Source: Tubulanus polymorphus (lineage: Eukaryota; Nemertea; Palaeonemertea; Tubulaniformes; Tubulanidae). Taken from it: DNA of 64,000 bases. The DNA is taken from NCBI RefSeq assembly GCF_964204645.1, contig NC_134026.1:23640650-23704649 (forward strand). Direction: 5' to 3'. Shown here piece after piece: positions 15,686 to 30,700 of this stretch. Within the stretch, counting starts at the first letter, position 1, and each line of letters begins with the position of its first letter. The translations under genes were made by a program, and so were the position numbers. The notes beneath the pieces were generated by a model. The model searched no databases. It was not told where the DNA came from and saw only the letters and a list, made by a program, of their open reading frames with translations.

Positions 15686-18600
15686 CTGAAATCAAGCAAG
15701 CGAATATCATCAATACATGAAACCTACATTCATCTTTGGGGCTTGTACATAAAACGAATATTTCAATGCCTTGATTTGTCAGCAGATGGCAGAACTGATT
15801 AACTAGGATTAACCTCTTTAAGTTTGGTACCCAGCGAGTCGAACATACACACATCTACATTTCATGACTTATAAATCATCACAGTCGATTAATTCACATT
15901 TAAATTAATGATTGGATAATGGATTATCTGATTCATTTAACGAATATTCTCTAAGCTCCTCACTAATGTGAAACTTACTTATACGCAGCGGTGACTGGAT
16001 AGTTGTAATATTGTCCCGCTACACCTGGTTGCACATAGCCAGCAGTTTGTTGTACTTGAGGATACTGTCCCTGTGTCGCTGCGAATGGCCAGTAGACGTT
16101 AGCGCCATAGTATCCCGCACCATATTGGACTTGGCTGGCAGCAAAAGCCGATTGCTGGAGCAAAGAAATTCCATTTTGTTGCTATGATGCCGGCGAAAGT
16201 AGAAAACAAGAAACCAGACGTCATTCTAGTCACAGAACGCCATTAAAACAAGGTGTATCGGTAAATGCTCAAAAAAACATAATTAATATGGAGTGGAACG
16301 AAAAATAAATTTTGTCTTTCCCATTGATAATGTTCTGAAAACTAAAAAAAAAAGGATTTTGGAGACTGGTGAGAAAATATCAAACAACCATACTGCATGT
16401 ATCTTCGTGCAATCTGGAAAATGCTCACGTTTCTTTTCGTAAATAATAGTTTCATAGATATCGTTAGAAATATTTGATTTGCTGCTGATAAATAGAAGAC
16501 TGAACCTATCTGTTCATGATGTAACATGCCCTACTGTCATTGCAATGAAATTCTATGTGTAAATTGGTTCGATATTCTAAACTGAAATGCAAGTTCACAG
16601 ACTCGAAAAACCAATAGCGGACAATTGCAGATTTGTGTATGTTTCAAGCTTTGAACAATTGCTAAATAAGTCATAGCGCATGAAATCGGGTATTTTTTAA
16701 GATGAAAAAATAGCAACCAGACAAATTTCCGGCTAACTATATGATGTATGAGTGGAGCATCGATAGATATACAGCGTATAGACATATTTATATATATATA
16801 CATAACTCAATTGTTTGTATAATTGACACATTGATGTATATAGATAGGTCTCAATTTTGCCAGCCTTTTAGATGGCAAGAGTAATTCATTATCTGAAGAC
16901 TTGACCACATGAAAACATCCCACAACAGAGAAACAATTATTATTCACTTTACTGCCTAATTTTTTAGATTATGTATATATACATATATGAATATCTATGA
17001 CCAGAATCATAGCATCATTTTTTATCCTAGCGTAGACTTGGTGCTAATGAAATTTGAGCTACAATCAATAGAAACACATTTTAAAATGCGTCAATTCGAG
17101 ATATATGATATCAAGTTTGTTAAGTGGCAGTGTTCAATTTCAAACGTTTTTTTAATCGTACACTCTTTAAAAAGCCTTACTGTATTTATGAAAATATATA
17201 CATATATATCTGTATAATCGTTTGTGTATATATTAGAATAAAGTGAAATTAACTATATATAAAAATCTGACATTAAAGGGGCATAATCGAATCAGTTGAG
17301 GGTATTCAACCCAATATCCATCTACCTGAATGAGTCAATTTGAAGCTTCATACAGATAATACCTCTACGAATGAAATATCGGATTAATTCAAAATTGCTG
17401 ATATCAATATTTCAGTCCACCGCCGGAAGGATGTGCTACCGATGCAGGATATATTACATAGGAACATGTCACCGTATTCTAAAATCTATGACATCAAACG
17501 GATATCGTTAATACTGTACGAACTATTGTTCAGTGAAAACTTCATCCAGATATATCTTGATATTTCTTTTTTTGTATTTTCTATGAATCGCGGTATAACT
17601 GTATGTACTAAGTATAAAAAGTAGCTCAAGGCACGCTAAAACTGAGTCTCACATCCTTTTGAAAAGAAGATGCCGAGCCCTGGGTGGCTTGTAATAGAAT
17701 ATTTCATATTTGTCCATTACACTTGGCTGGGTAGGTCTAATCTGAGCAGCCTAGGTAGTGTTGTAGATATCAGTCATGTTTTGAGAACCATGATTAATGC
17801 ATGTTCAAAGTTACAGGCATTTTCTTCTATGTAGTGAACTTGATAGACATTCCTTGTTTCAACAGAGCTATGACAAAAATTGACCAGCTGGTTTCTAGTT
17901 TTGCTGCTAGCATTTATACAATCATAAAACGCATTAACCACCTTCAAACCCAATGACATCATAAAAAAAACCATTTATGATAATGCAATTTCAGGCAACA
18001 TTCATATGAAATCTTTGATACCAGAACATCAGCATGAAGGCGGTCAATGTGTCGCATTCTAAATCGTTATTCTTGTTAAATTTCTATAAGTGCTTGATGA
18101 AAAATGGTTTTTCCACCAGTTGACAATGAATTTATACATATACAGGAATTTCTATCCCATTTTTAATGAGAAATACACACGCATAAACATATTTTTGCAC
18201 AAGATCCATGCACACATAGTTCAGGTGTTTTGGTAAGCGATAAGTAGGTGAGCGGGAATTGGTTAGATGAATTCATTTACATTTTTACCATCACCAAAGA
18301 AATCAGTGGGAAAGACAATTTCTGCTGGTGCAACACTCCTGCACCCTACAGGGAGTCGTCACATTTTGAACTTTCCAATCCTTATAGCAAGGATAAAGCG
18401 ATCAGTAAGTTCACTGACCACTGAAGATGAAGGCCACCAGCAATGAATATTCAGAATTTGAGAGGAGAGAAACTCATACTGATATAATTGTGATAGTAGG
18501 CCTACACGTAGGTCTACAGATAATTTGAGTGAAAATTACCGATGAAAATGAGGGTAACAATGAGTGAAATCAAGGAGAATCATAACTGAATATCTTTGAG

Positions 18601-21600
18601 AATGATAAATGGTAGATTATTATATAGATTGAAATTGGAAACGACTGAAGTATTTTAGATAGGGAACAAAAAAACAGATTGAAACACAGAAGATCAGATA
18701 TGAACATGAAAGACAACGTTAACATAACAGCTGATAACATAACATTGAACAGAAAACACAAAACAAAGAAATCAAACAGTAAAGCGCAAGAGCATCCCTT
18801 TATCCCATGTTATTCTAATTGTTATATATGATAGATTGAGGCATTCTATATAGTAAACTAGTATATTGTTAGATTTTGGTTAATAGCAATCGATATACCT
18901 TACTTCAGGCTTTTCAAACAGACAAACACGTGGGCAGCAGTTCAACCTCATATTCAAAAATTAATTCTAGTATTCGACTCAGCCGTTCCATACCACAAAT
19001 TAAGTATTCCCAGGTAAACTTAACTGTCCTTGAGTACTTTGAGTATAGACACCGCTAATGAGGTTGAACTGTATATTAGCTGGTGTTAATTACCTCTGAC
19101 TGATGGCTCGAACGGTTTTGGTTTTGGTTTTGATGATGGTTGTAGTAGAAATGCTGATGTTCAGGAGACTGGGAAATACCAAATAATAACATCGGTTCAG
19201 ATACGATTGAAAAAAAGCCACGTGAAGAATAAACCGCAAAAAAAATGTGAAAATGACAAAAAAATTGAAAAAAACACAGTAAGCACGTCGGATGAAATAA
19301 CTATGCACATAACAAGCAAAGGAACAGCTTCTCGTCGAATCACGACCAGCTGATAATTAAGTAAAAACCAAATTAAATCTATAGTCAATTAATTTCGCAA
19401 AGGAAAGACCAACATCTAAATGAACATGGTGCATTTCTCACATTTCCAAGTGCTCGTTGGTAAGTGAATATTCTATTGGGCGGGTCTAGGAATCGCATTT
19501 AAGCAGCTAGATTTGGTAAAAGTATCAGTGAAATTTGGATGTGCCAGATAATAGAGGGTTAATCGATACATACTTGCTGTTGTTGCTGTTGGTTAGCAGC
19601 GTTGTTAGGATCACCAGATTCCCGTCCCCAAGAACATTTCACTGGACAGCCTTCGATGTCGGCGCCATGCATCGCGCATATTGCCCGAGTTGCTTGCGAG
19701 TGATCGGCGAAACGTATGAATGCATATCCTTTATCTTTGAATATTCGCACTTCTTGAATTTGGCCATGTTCGCTAAAATGTTTTTGTAAAAGTTCCTCTG
19801 AAAAATATTCAACAAATTTTGCATTAGAACTATAGATAAGCGGAGAAATCATCGTATTTTTCTTCGAAACGAAACCCGGCGATCGCGTCGTTGTCGTACT
19901 TCATCAAATTACAAATTATCTACAAAACTCAACTAATAACCATATGTTTATCATGTACACTTTGGAGCCCACTTATTCAACACATTGCATTGAAATTGAA
20001 TCGCACAAATCGATCAAATGCATATTTTTCTGTTACAGATCTAGATTAATTATTACAACTACGGCTAGATACTTCATATATAAAGGGGTGACTGCATTTG
20101 CATGCAATTAATACAGCCCACTACCACCATTAGACGGACAGGACAAGTGCCACGATGAATACTGAACCCTCGATGAGAGTGCCAGCCAATACAGAGATGA
20201 TCTCAGCATTCACCAAGGCTTGTGCGTTGAATCATCATTTGCCTCAGTGGTGAATTAAAGTTTAGGGGTGTGTAATTCAATTTAGTAATGGTAGCACGCC
20301 AAGTGGCGTCGTACAACGTTTTAATTCAGTAAATCATCGTTCATGGTTGTACCATTAATACGAAGATGCACAAAAGCCTTGTGTACGGCTGCCATGAGTA
20401 TATTCATGTTTAGATTCATTTGAAACTGGCTTCTTCAATACAGAGGATAACATCATGACTTTGGCCCTGTAATTCTGGGCTGTCCACGAGTGAGAAAATC
20501 AAGAACTCACACCATGATCCATCAGCTAGGGGTAACCAATTGGATTAGCCGACAATTCTAGCTAAACAATGGTTAACTTTTTAGACAACAACGTGTAACG
20601 CTCGTGACAGAAAAACGGGTAGGCTAATTTCTTGCTGCGAATCATTCGCCGTATAATTTGCTTACGATTGAATTCAACAGACCCAAGTTGAACACTTTTA
20701 GGTGAATTCAGAATCACTGACTAAAGCCTCGTTCACACTAGCACTAGTTAGACCAGTCTAAATGAGTCTAGCACTAGATAGACCAGTCTAAATGAGTCTA
20801 GCACTAGTTAGACCAGTCTAAATGAGTCTTTACCTGGAACGTGCCGATTTAGAACTGGCCAAACTTAGACCATTCTAAATATTGTAAGCGTGTACTTTTT
20901 CACCGATTAAAGTTCAGTTTGATTCGTGCGAAATGATTCACCAATAGAAAATTTGCATCGCAACCAATGGCACACTATGGAAAATTCTGCATAAATCAAT
21001 TCGCTTATGAAATCCGTCTAGTCTAACGTGGAATTAACCGTGAATCATTAAATGTCATACCTGATAAATTTACACATTTAGGATCAAATCCGCCGCAGTA
21101 TACTGTTGAATTTGTTGGGCTGGACTGTTTGTAGACTTCACTTTCTGATTTTGGTGCTGTAATAGAGCAAATGATATACTTGAGAATTGAGTAACGAAAA
21201 GCACGGAAAAATTTTAAACTACAGAAAATTCATAGATATAAAACGTTCGACGAAATGAATATATCATAAGAATATTGATGTATTTTGTACATTTCAATAA
21301 AACCCTAACTGCTAAACTCTACAATATATCGACACTTGTCAAAAATTTATTTTTCATTATTTCTTTCCCACCACGCGGTTAGTAGCATTTTATTGCACAG
21401 TCGCATAATATATTCAGGCTTTTTGAAATTTTTATTGTCGCGAACATGGCACACGGCTTATTACGGAAATTAAATTCACGATTATAACGATGATGAATTA
21501 TGCATCACTATGTATAGAGATACGATATCGAAATACGAATTGTAACATATGCTTTTGGGCGAGAGAAAGGATAGAAAGAGTGAATGATTGAACCTTTTTT

Positions 21601-24600
21601 CCTCACCTCGACTATAATACAAGTACAATCTGTAGTACATGTACTCTCTTATACTACTAGCCGACATTTACAAAACAATTTGAACGCGTATTTTGTAATT
21701 TGCGGATATTTCAAATTGAAATGAATGACAATTGAACCGAAATGAGCGCGCTTGTCCCCATGGTGTCATCATAAACATTAGAGACAATCAATTTCTATTA
21801 GCGCAACGCCGCAATACTGCATTATAGATCTGCTACAGTCACGTATCACACGTCTGTATGGAAACTTTTTAACCAGCTAGCTTTGTTTTATACAAAACAT
21901 ATTCCAGCTTATGACATCGGTAGATGCGTTTTAATGAAGGGGGAATAAGACTTATTTCATCCGACGAAATAAAAGAGCATTTATACGGAGAGCACATACG
22001 TGTATCGGTTATTGAACAGCATCTGATTGGACAAAGAAATTGAAAAAATTTCAAAGTGAAATAAATCTGAATTTGCGCCAAATGGGATACCAAATATTTT
22101 GGGTATATGAACTGCATATATTGAATTTTGATAACTGAACCTTTTAGATTTTAGAAAAAAATTCATCGACGCATGTAATAAATTAGTATCAGATAAATTG
22201 GGTAGAACGTTAAGTGATTACGCCACATGAATTTCTAATTGTGCCTTTGAAGAAGAGTGAGGCGAGTTTGATATGCGTAGTATGCATAGTGAATGATGTC
22301 TTTTCACAAGCAGCATTGAGAGAATTCACAGTTTAATGTCTCATTATATTGCGTTATCTGCTCAGACTAAAAACCTTTACACGGATTATTTTATTAGCTT
22401 TGAATGAAAAACAGATCAGATGATGTTTTGAAGCACTTAAGTCCCATTATAATCGAAGCAACATGACTACAACGAACTGATGCCGCGATAAATCTAAGGT
22501 GACAGAAGCCATCACAGATGTAAATGAAAAACGAAACCAACAGGGAAAATACCGGCTCCCCGCGGTTTGTATCTAATGGAATCCTCATCGCAACAACCAC
22601 GAATGACTAATTCCGAGCATAAAAATGTCATTCCTGCCCAAAATAATGACGAAACTCAACAAAATATGATTCGAGTGCGATTGTCGTAATTCTTCTACCT
22701 GATGTGAATTATCCATTTGCTTTCTGAAATCGAGAGCAGTCATGGGGAAATGAACGCTTAGAATGTCGTAATGGTTTAATTGATTAACTTAAAACGCACA
22801 AGATTTAAGACACGAAGCATAGCGAAACAGTCATCTATCTTCTCTTTCAATAAACGGCTTGCCGCGCGGCGTGCAAAAACAAAAGTTTCCGTTGTTCGCC
22901 GAAGTTGCTAAATAACCCCAACAACGTTGTTTTGACATTTGAAGTGTCAAAGAAGAGCTACCGGTACTTCATAAACCAACCACGGATTTACACGCGCCAT
23001 AACGCGAATAACTAGGGAGAAGTAAAAGGAAATTCGATCTTTAAATTCATATGCCACGAGGAGGTTTTCAGTACCCATCTGGGATCGAAAGTACTAGTTA
23101 AGTCAACGGGAGTTTTTGTTTTTTTCGCTCAATGAGCGAATGCATTTCCAGTCTGGAATATATTCCGCCTCATGAATTTTTCACACAGGCCCTGTAAAAT
23201 ATTCGCCGACATTTGCGGCACAATGAAAAACCACGTTCGACGCGTAGCCATAAATTTCCAAGGTTACGACCAGTGACGAAGCAGCTCATTTTCTTTCATG
23301 GAGTATTCATAAGGAAAGTTTTATTAACGTCTTATAGCTTTCGGACAATAAATATGGCTGCGTGAAATTACACCCAGGACAGCCGTACGTGCCATGAAGC
23401 AAAACTTATCTTTGAACGAAGAAGCGCCATGATCTAACATCCGTTAAAAATCAACACAGGCGCCACCAAGACAACAGACGAAATTTTTGGAGTCTTTGGA
23501 ACTGACCATCGATCATGGCAAAGTTTAAACATAGTTTCGGCTTTTTTTTTTCCTAACGTTGATGGCGCTACTACGAAGAAAATGATATTAATTACTATCA
23601 TCGTTCATAAAAGCGGTACCAGATGATACATCGCGCGACGCCGCTGAATTATTTGTCGACATCGTTTCTAATATTTGCGAGTAAACACTCTTGAGAACGA
23701 GTCAGCGTGAAAACCGCCCAGCAATAAACCTCCGCTACAACGTGTATACAGCCTAAACGACACTAAGATTCGTCGATCAAGACAGTGACAAAGAATAATT
23801 GCTGTTAATAGTCACAAATGCAAAGAGATGCTAGTATTTTTTTTCAATAGAACGAGAAATCTTTAACAGCTTGATGACGCGCCAAGAGATTTCTTTGCCT
23901 ATCAGAATATTTCTTTCTTCTTCATTTGTTGTTTTTCTTTGCTGAAATGATTCAGTCACTTTGAGCGTATGAAAGAAGAAATCTTTCTTTCCTAAAAGCC
24001 GCAGCCATCTACACTTCCTTTATGGCAGCTCTTCACAATCGGTAATGGAAGAGTACTTCAAACCTATATTTCACTAGCGTGTGCTGGTCTGTGATGTGTA
24101 CAACTGAGAGTTTTAAAAGAAGAAACACTTCGAAAAAGATATGAAGAATATTCATACATACCAACAGCTTCTTTGTTTGGTGCAGGAGGCTTTCTTGATG
24201 CCCAATTGGTGCGAATGGCCCTACTACCAATCCACTGACCGTTCATTTTATGAATAGCACTTTCTGCATCCTGCAAAATACAGAGAAAATTATAACAAGA
24301 ACTTGCATAAAATTCTTACACTTTAAAAGAATATGACGGATAAAATTCTTTTTCATCGAGCTCTACGTGGGCTAAAAATCATCATTTTAACTTCAGAATC
24401 AAGAGGTGACTTAAAATATCCATTCCATAATTGATAAAGCGTTCTTTAGCAAGTGATATGTCATGGACAAAACTCATTGAGACATAACCATCAATACTAC
24501 ATACAAAACATTAATAATTCATAGCATCGATACAAATATATGTTTCGAATGATCACTTTACTTTGGAAAATAAATTTTTCCTATTGACAATACAGGCCCC

Positions 24601-27600
24601 TATCATAGAAATATCCGGAAAAAAACAAGTGCTTGTAACAATATGAGGACTGTTGGAGTGGTGCGAGGTATCTATCGATAGCGATTCAGTTATAACAATA
24701 CCGTGGACACCTCTATCAGGTATGGATATCTAACAGCCACTACATCATCTTCAACAATTTTCTGAATGCATCCGAAATACCATTTCTCAATATATTCTTC
24801 ACGTGAGAAATTGATTTTCCCCGACAACAAATATGCTTCATAAATTTCAAATACGTCTGTCTATATATTTCATTTCGAAATTCAAGCAGCAACCATATCA
24901 TGAATATCCCGAGTAATAATGAGGTTGGCAAGTCGCCAGCATTACTGAAGGGCTCTTCAAAAAGGAAGCAAGCCATCTAGAACGCGCCAATCGCTTCGGT
25001 CGACGCAAGCGCGAAAAAGGATGGGCATAATTGTTACATGAATATATAGGGAGGGGGGGACAGAAATCGTTAATATTTGACACAAAGTGGTCTTGAAATG
25101 AGTTCATGCTGTGAAATAAATATGAGTCGAAACTGTGATGATTTGCAGAGATGTGGCACAAAAACGTACATAAGTCGAAACAGATGCTACAGAATTCAGC
25201 AAATGGATGATCAATTAATTATGAGGGCAATCTATCTTTTCATTGATTATATTCAATATTGCTGAACTATAAATTTTACCAACGATGATCCATTCCCTCA
25301 TTAACCGTACATGTTTTATCTATTACAAGGATTTACGAATAGAGCCAACAAAACTGAAAGTTTCGATTATGAAGTACAAAACTTCGAACGTCATAACTCA
25401 TTCATTTCTTTGTCAATTGCGATACTTACACATTTATTTATAAACGAGACAAATCCATAACCTTTTGACTTCTGACTTGCTGGGTCTTTGATTATTTTTA
25501 CATCACTAAAAGACAAAATACATAATCTTAGGTAAATGAGTCTAAATGTTGATGTGGCTTCGTATTGAACCTGAAATTGAACGTTCTATAAATGGAGTAA
25601 GCATTTCGGGGCTTTTCCGCAATAGGCAACGTATCTTCCAGATTTTTCCGTTCAAATTAACGAATCAAATTCTCTTCATCATCATGAAGCGACTTCGAAA
25701 AATGATTGTGCAGCGACGGAACATTTTAAACGCGAAAAACTATGGAGTACCAGATATGAATATGGACATAAAGACCACCGAGAAATAGAAGAAAAAAAAT
25801 TATATCTTGCATCCAACCACCAAATGTGCATGATTTAAAAACACAGAACAACGCTTTTATAAGCATTGTATGATCATGCCATGCTCAGTGTCAAATTATT
25901 TCTAGACGGCCCGATATGACTGGCAAACAATTCACAGATTCCTCTTTGTAAAAATACATATAATAACTAATCAATCGTAATAGAATTTGAGAAGAAAAAC
26001 TATATAAATATATATTGTATGATTTGATAATAGCTAAGAAGAGGATAAAAACGCTAAACTGATCGTTGGTTCGAAAGGCCAGCTGGTCTCCTACCAAAAA
26101 TAAAGAGCAAATATCGTTATGAAGATAAGCACTGCGTATACTCTGTGGTAGAAAAGTTACCGAAGGGCGTATAATAAAGTTATGTATATGATCAATAGAT
26201 ATTTACAACTGCTAAATCAGCGAGAAAAAAAATGAAAATGATAATAAATAATAATGATGATAATATCAATAATCATATTGAGAGAAATCGAACAAACAGG
26301 ACGTTTATTTTAGACGTAATAGGCAAGCTGTGAGGTTCAGCATCTTTGCAACAGTCCCCGATTCCACGGAAAAATTAAACTGCTCGTGATAGAGAGCGAC
26401 AATAATATATAACGTTTTAAAAGAGATCTATCGACTTGAGAATTGCGCAGTAAAATAACTGTGAGGTCTGAATAAGAAAAACTACATCTAATAAAGTTAG
26501 TGGATGATGAATGTAAAACAGAAAATTAAAAGAAACTAAAACATCAGAAAGGAAAAAGAGCATACATAGCCTTTTTTGGACTTTTATTGTTGGTAGTAGA
26601 TATTACTGGAGCAATAGTTGGAGAGCAATCTTCAATCATTCATGCAGCGGTTCAGCTGAACAGTAAAGAAACAAAACTTCGTTATCAGAATCGACTTAAA
26701 AAACTTCTATATCTTTTCATTAATAACTGGGGATGGGCTATTGAGCAGTTACTGATACTTCAGAAGATAATTCGTACTTTCATGTAGAACACAATGAAGG
26801 TCATATTGGATATTTCAAGCTACAAGGGGGGAGGGTACGGATGCAGAATTTTAATGATATATGAACAAAATAATGCAGTGTTTGCACGTTCAGCACATAA
26901 TACATATATATACGATTAATCATTGACTTTTTAAGGTTAATTAGACATTTTTGCTTATTGTCATGGAATCGGTCGGCGAAAACAACATTTCTCATATTGA
27001 CAAATGCCCTAAATTAGCATAAAGTGTCTTAGATATTTGAAAACGGCTTCCCGAGATGGCAATACTTCATGCAGGAATCAAGTGAAGGTGGTGAAAGCAG
27101 CTCGCGAGGCTGCATGCCGAGTTCTTGTGTCAGTTCCCACGAGGTACAGCAAATCGTCAACATACATTCTAAACATGGCACATCATAAACGCATCATTGA
27201 TCTTCGCTGACAGGTTGACATACCCGAGCCGGAGTGCTACGAGTCCATCGGGTGCCGGGCCAACACCTCACATCTACCCAATAGCTTATATCAGACGGGT
27301 CCGAAGAGACAAAATTATTTGATCGAACACGAACATATATCTTCATTTCAGATCGGCAAACAATAATATACTTGACGCACAGCCGTATACAATGTAGATT
27401 TGACTAAATAAATGAAATAGAAATATTCATATCACTTTGACATTTAGCGAACAGCTCCGTAAGGGAGCTTATCGTAGATTCGATTGTTTGAATGCATTGA
27501 GAACGATGATTAAAACTGAGTGATATTAGAAACTAATCACAATTTTGCTAAGTGAAAACGAGTCCCCGGGTTCCATATGACTAATCTAAACGCGATTCTA

Positions 27601-27694
27601 ATCTGAAATTGATATACTAGCATATTCATCGCGCGCATACATTACTGCTTATGAAAATAAGATAATAATTTCTATTTCCATGTAAATAATTAAT

Positions 27695-27782
<88 letters not shown>

Positions 27783-30700
27783 ATCATTGCATTTAATTTG
27801 AATGTGAAATTTTGCATGGCGCCTTGATTGGATTTGCCTGATCAAACCGAGTCCGCCGAGAATTGCACTAATTATCTTAATGGTCGGAATTGTATAATGC
27901 AGAGATAGAAGCTTCGATCATAATGGCTGATATAGCAACGATGATACTATCATGACAACGCCATAAAAATCCTCATCATCGTCATTACGCGAGACGTTTT
28001 ATTGTGTGGCGAAAAATCATTGTTTCTTCCACACACGCGCTTATTACTATTTCCGAAAAGTATCTCGACTTTTTCAATTGTTTGTTTCATTCAATTCAAT
28101 TAACTGAATCTTGTCTGAGGATAGATTGCGACTAAACTAGCTTTTCATAAGTAAATATCAATGAAGCTAAGTGTAGACATTATTAATTTCTTCGCGTTTC
28201 GCGTAAATATTTGTTAACGATGCATCGAATTCTCTACCAAGCTTCAGTTCTTATAGCTGTGGCATCCTAACATCCTTACAAAGCAATGGATGTCAGTAAG
28301 AAATTACCTTGAGACTACCTAATTTTGAGGTGTACGCACCTTCTGTGTACCGATAATGAGGGTAATCACATGGAAGGACTGATCAGTCCTAACATGGAGT
28401 TATAAACTCTAGTTTATATGTCAGAATGAACCTCAATGCAAGGCTATCGAACCAGTTTAAAAAACCCAGCTTCAAAGTAAAAAAGAGTCCAGTCAGAAGA
28501 TTTGGCTTAACCCACGGATCTGTAAACCGATCTACGTAAATCTTTGAGAAGCATTCGCTAATTTCTCCAACCGATGACGATGGCTATTGAGGGGTTTCCT
28601 TTTTTTGTTTTACTCGAATCAACAAGAGAAATGAAACACACTAGCGTCGCAGTGCGTACGTTGCGGTGGTCATAGCGTCAACGATCTATCACCACACGTT
28701 GACAGAATCGCAAACATCGTCTTAGTCTATCAGTGACAGATTGCTGGAATCTGAGTGCTTAAATTAAAGCATAATGAATATCGAGCTGATCAAGAGGTTT
28801 GCGAGGGAGTGCGTGTGATGGGCCCATGATGACCACTACGTGCCAACAGCGGGGTCTCCGGAAACCAATCAAACGTAATATCACAAAACAATCAATCATC
28901 AACAATTCCGGTAACTTTACTAAAACTCCGTGCTTCATTCATTCGTTCACCTCCCACATTCGATAAACACGATCTGTATCGATATCAATTCATAGAATGC
29001 AAAACCTGAATTTCTATCAAATTCGTTACACATATTCACATTTACAGTTTATTACTATAGTTTAATTGGTCAATATGAATTGAGCAATGAATAGGAAGGT
29101 ATAATTTTGCCAAAGGATGTTCGGAGACAATGCTGCAACGGTTTATAGGTCGAGGTGACCGACCGACCGTCCAAATGAGATATGAATATTTGATATATGC
29201 GCTACTCATGAGCTCAATAATACAAATTGGGTATTTCATAATCATAAATAAATCGGTCATCGGAATAAACGCAACATTGCACTTGAATCATTCACAAGTG
29301 AAGTTACATGCAACGGCGCGTGCAGCACTTCGCCTTATACATACAGAAACAGTTTAATTGATTCTCACTTTGTTCATTCATTAGCCAAACAATGTTACAG
29401 AAGAAAGCGCTCTCGCTGTAGAATATTCAAAGTCGCTGAATTATTGAATTTCGTACAAAATTGGCAGCTGCAAATTTGTTAGTGTGCCGGATGAACTTTA
29501 TAATCATGCAGCGGAATATCGAAATATCGCGACTACTTTCGTACCCCGACAAACAGACTTCGGTCATAATTTTCTATCTAATCATAGTTTCAATTCCGGT
29601 GGGGCACATTCGGCGAAGCTATCATAATTCTGCAGGCTCGATTACAGCGCCAAAAACTGCAACTGCGAGAACAATAGAAATGCCATTATAAAATACTGGT
29701 TGGCCGATGCTCAAGACTTGGTGCAGTCATAATTTATATCAACCGGGCGACTAATCTTAGCATGCTCCCGATGTATGTTTTATATACAGCAGCTGACAAT
29801 GATGGTCATTTTTCATGTCCAGAGTCAGTTCCATCGACATCTACAAGCACCATGGGAGCGGTTGGCATGCACGAGTCTCATCTAATACCTTGTACAAATT
29901 TGACCGCGTTCGACCGATACCAGCCCCGATAGCGCCTACGAAAATGAGAAAAATGTGAGCATTGAAGGCGAGATCACAAAAAAACATACTTTCGAATATG
30001 CTAACAGATAATCTACTGATATCTGTTAGTACAGAGATAACTGATAAAAGCCTATATCGCATTTACGTATATATGAATGTGATCCACCGAGTACTTTTAA
30101 TGTCGCGTACATCTACGTGTGGTTTAAAGATAGTTTAAAGATATTCGCCCTCAATAGTTCTCAATGAACTTTTTATACATAGCAGTTGCATAAGAAATGG
30201 AGCGAGTTCTGCAATATTGTTTAATTAAGTCTCGCAGAGGGTTTTTACTGACAACATCTCGTAGTTTGGATGGTAACAGTATCATCGAATTACGCAAAAA
30301 TGAGCTATTAGATGAGAGGAATGTGTCCATAAAGCGTGTATGCTTGATAAAACGGGTGTTATCCCAAAGATTTCATGAGCACTCGATTACTGCCGAGGGC
30401 CGGGCTTATCGGGCCTCGAATGTCAAGTAGCATTAATGCGATGATTAAAACGGGCTTTGTGTCCTGATTAACGGCCGGGGCACGCGGCAAACATCCATTC
30501 CCAGACGATCTCGTAGCATCTCCTTTTAGCGGCATGGGTTCATAAAATAATCCGGCCATTGCGTAAATGATTGCATGAGGAACACGCGTATATATATTTC
30601 TGTGTGTAATTTCCGACGGTGACGAGGGGACAAGTGGAGCTATTTTCTCGACCGTAATTATATTACGGGATCGAGGAAACTCTCGTTCGACTGTTTGTAT

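Noticed and set aside
27626-27817. Repetitive IYIYIY protein
   Set aside because: Translation of an (AT)n microsatellite.
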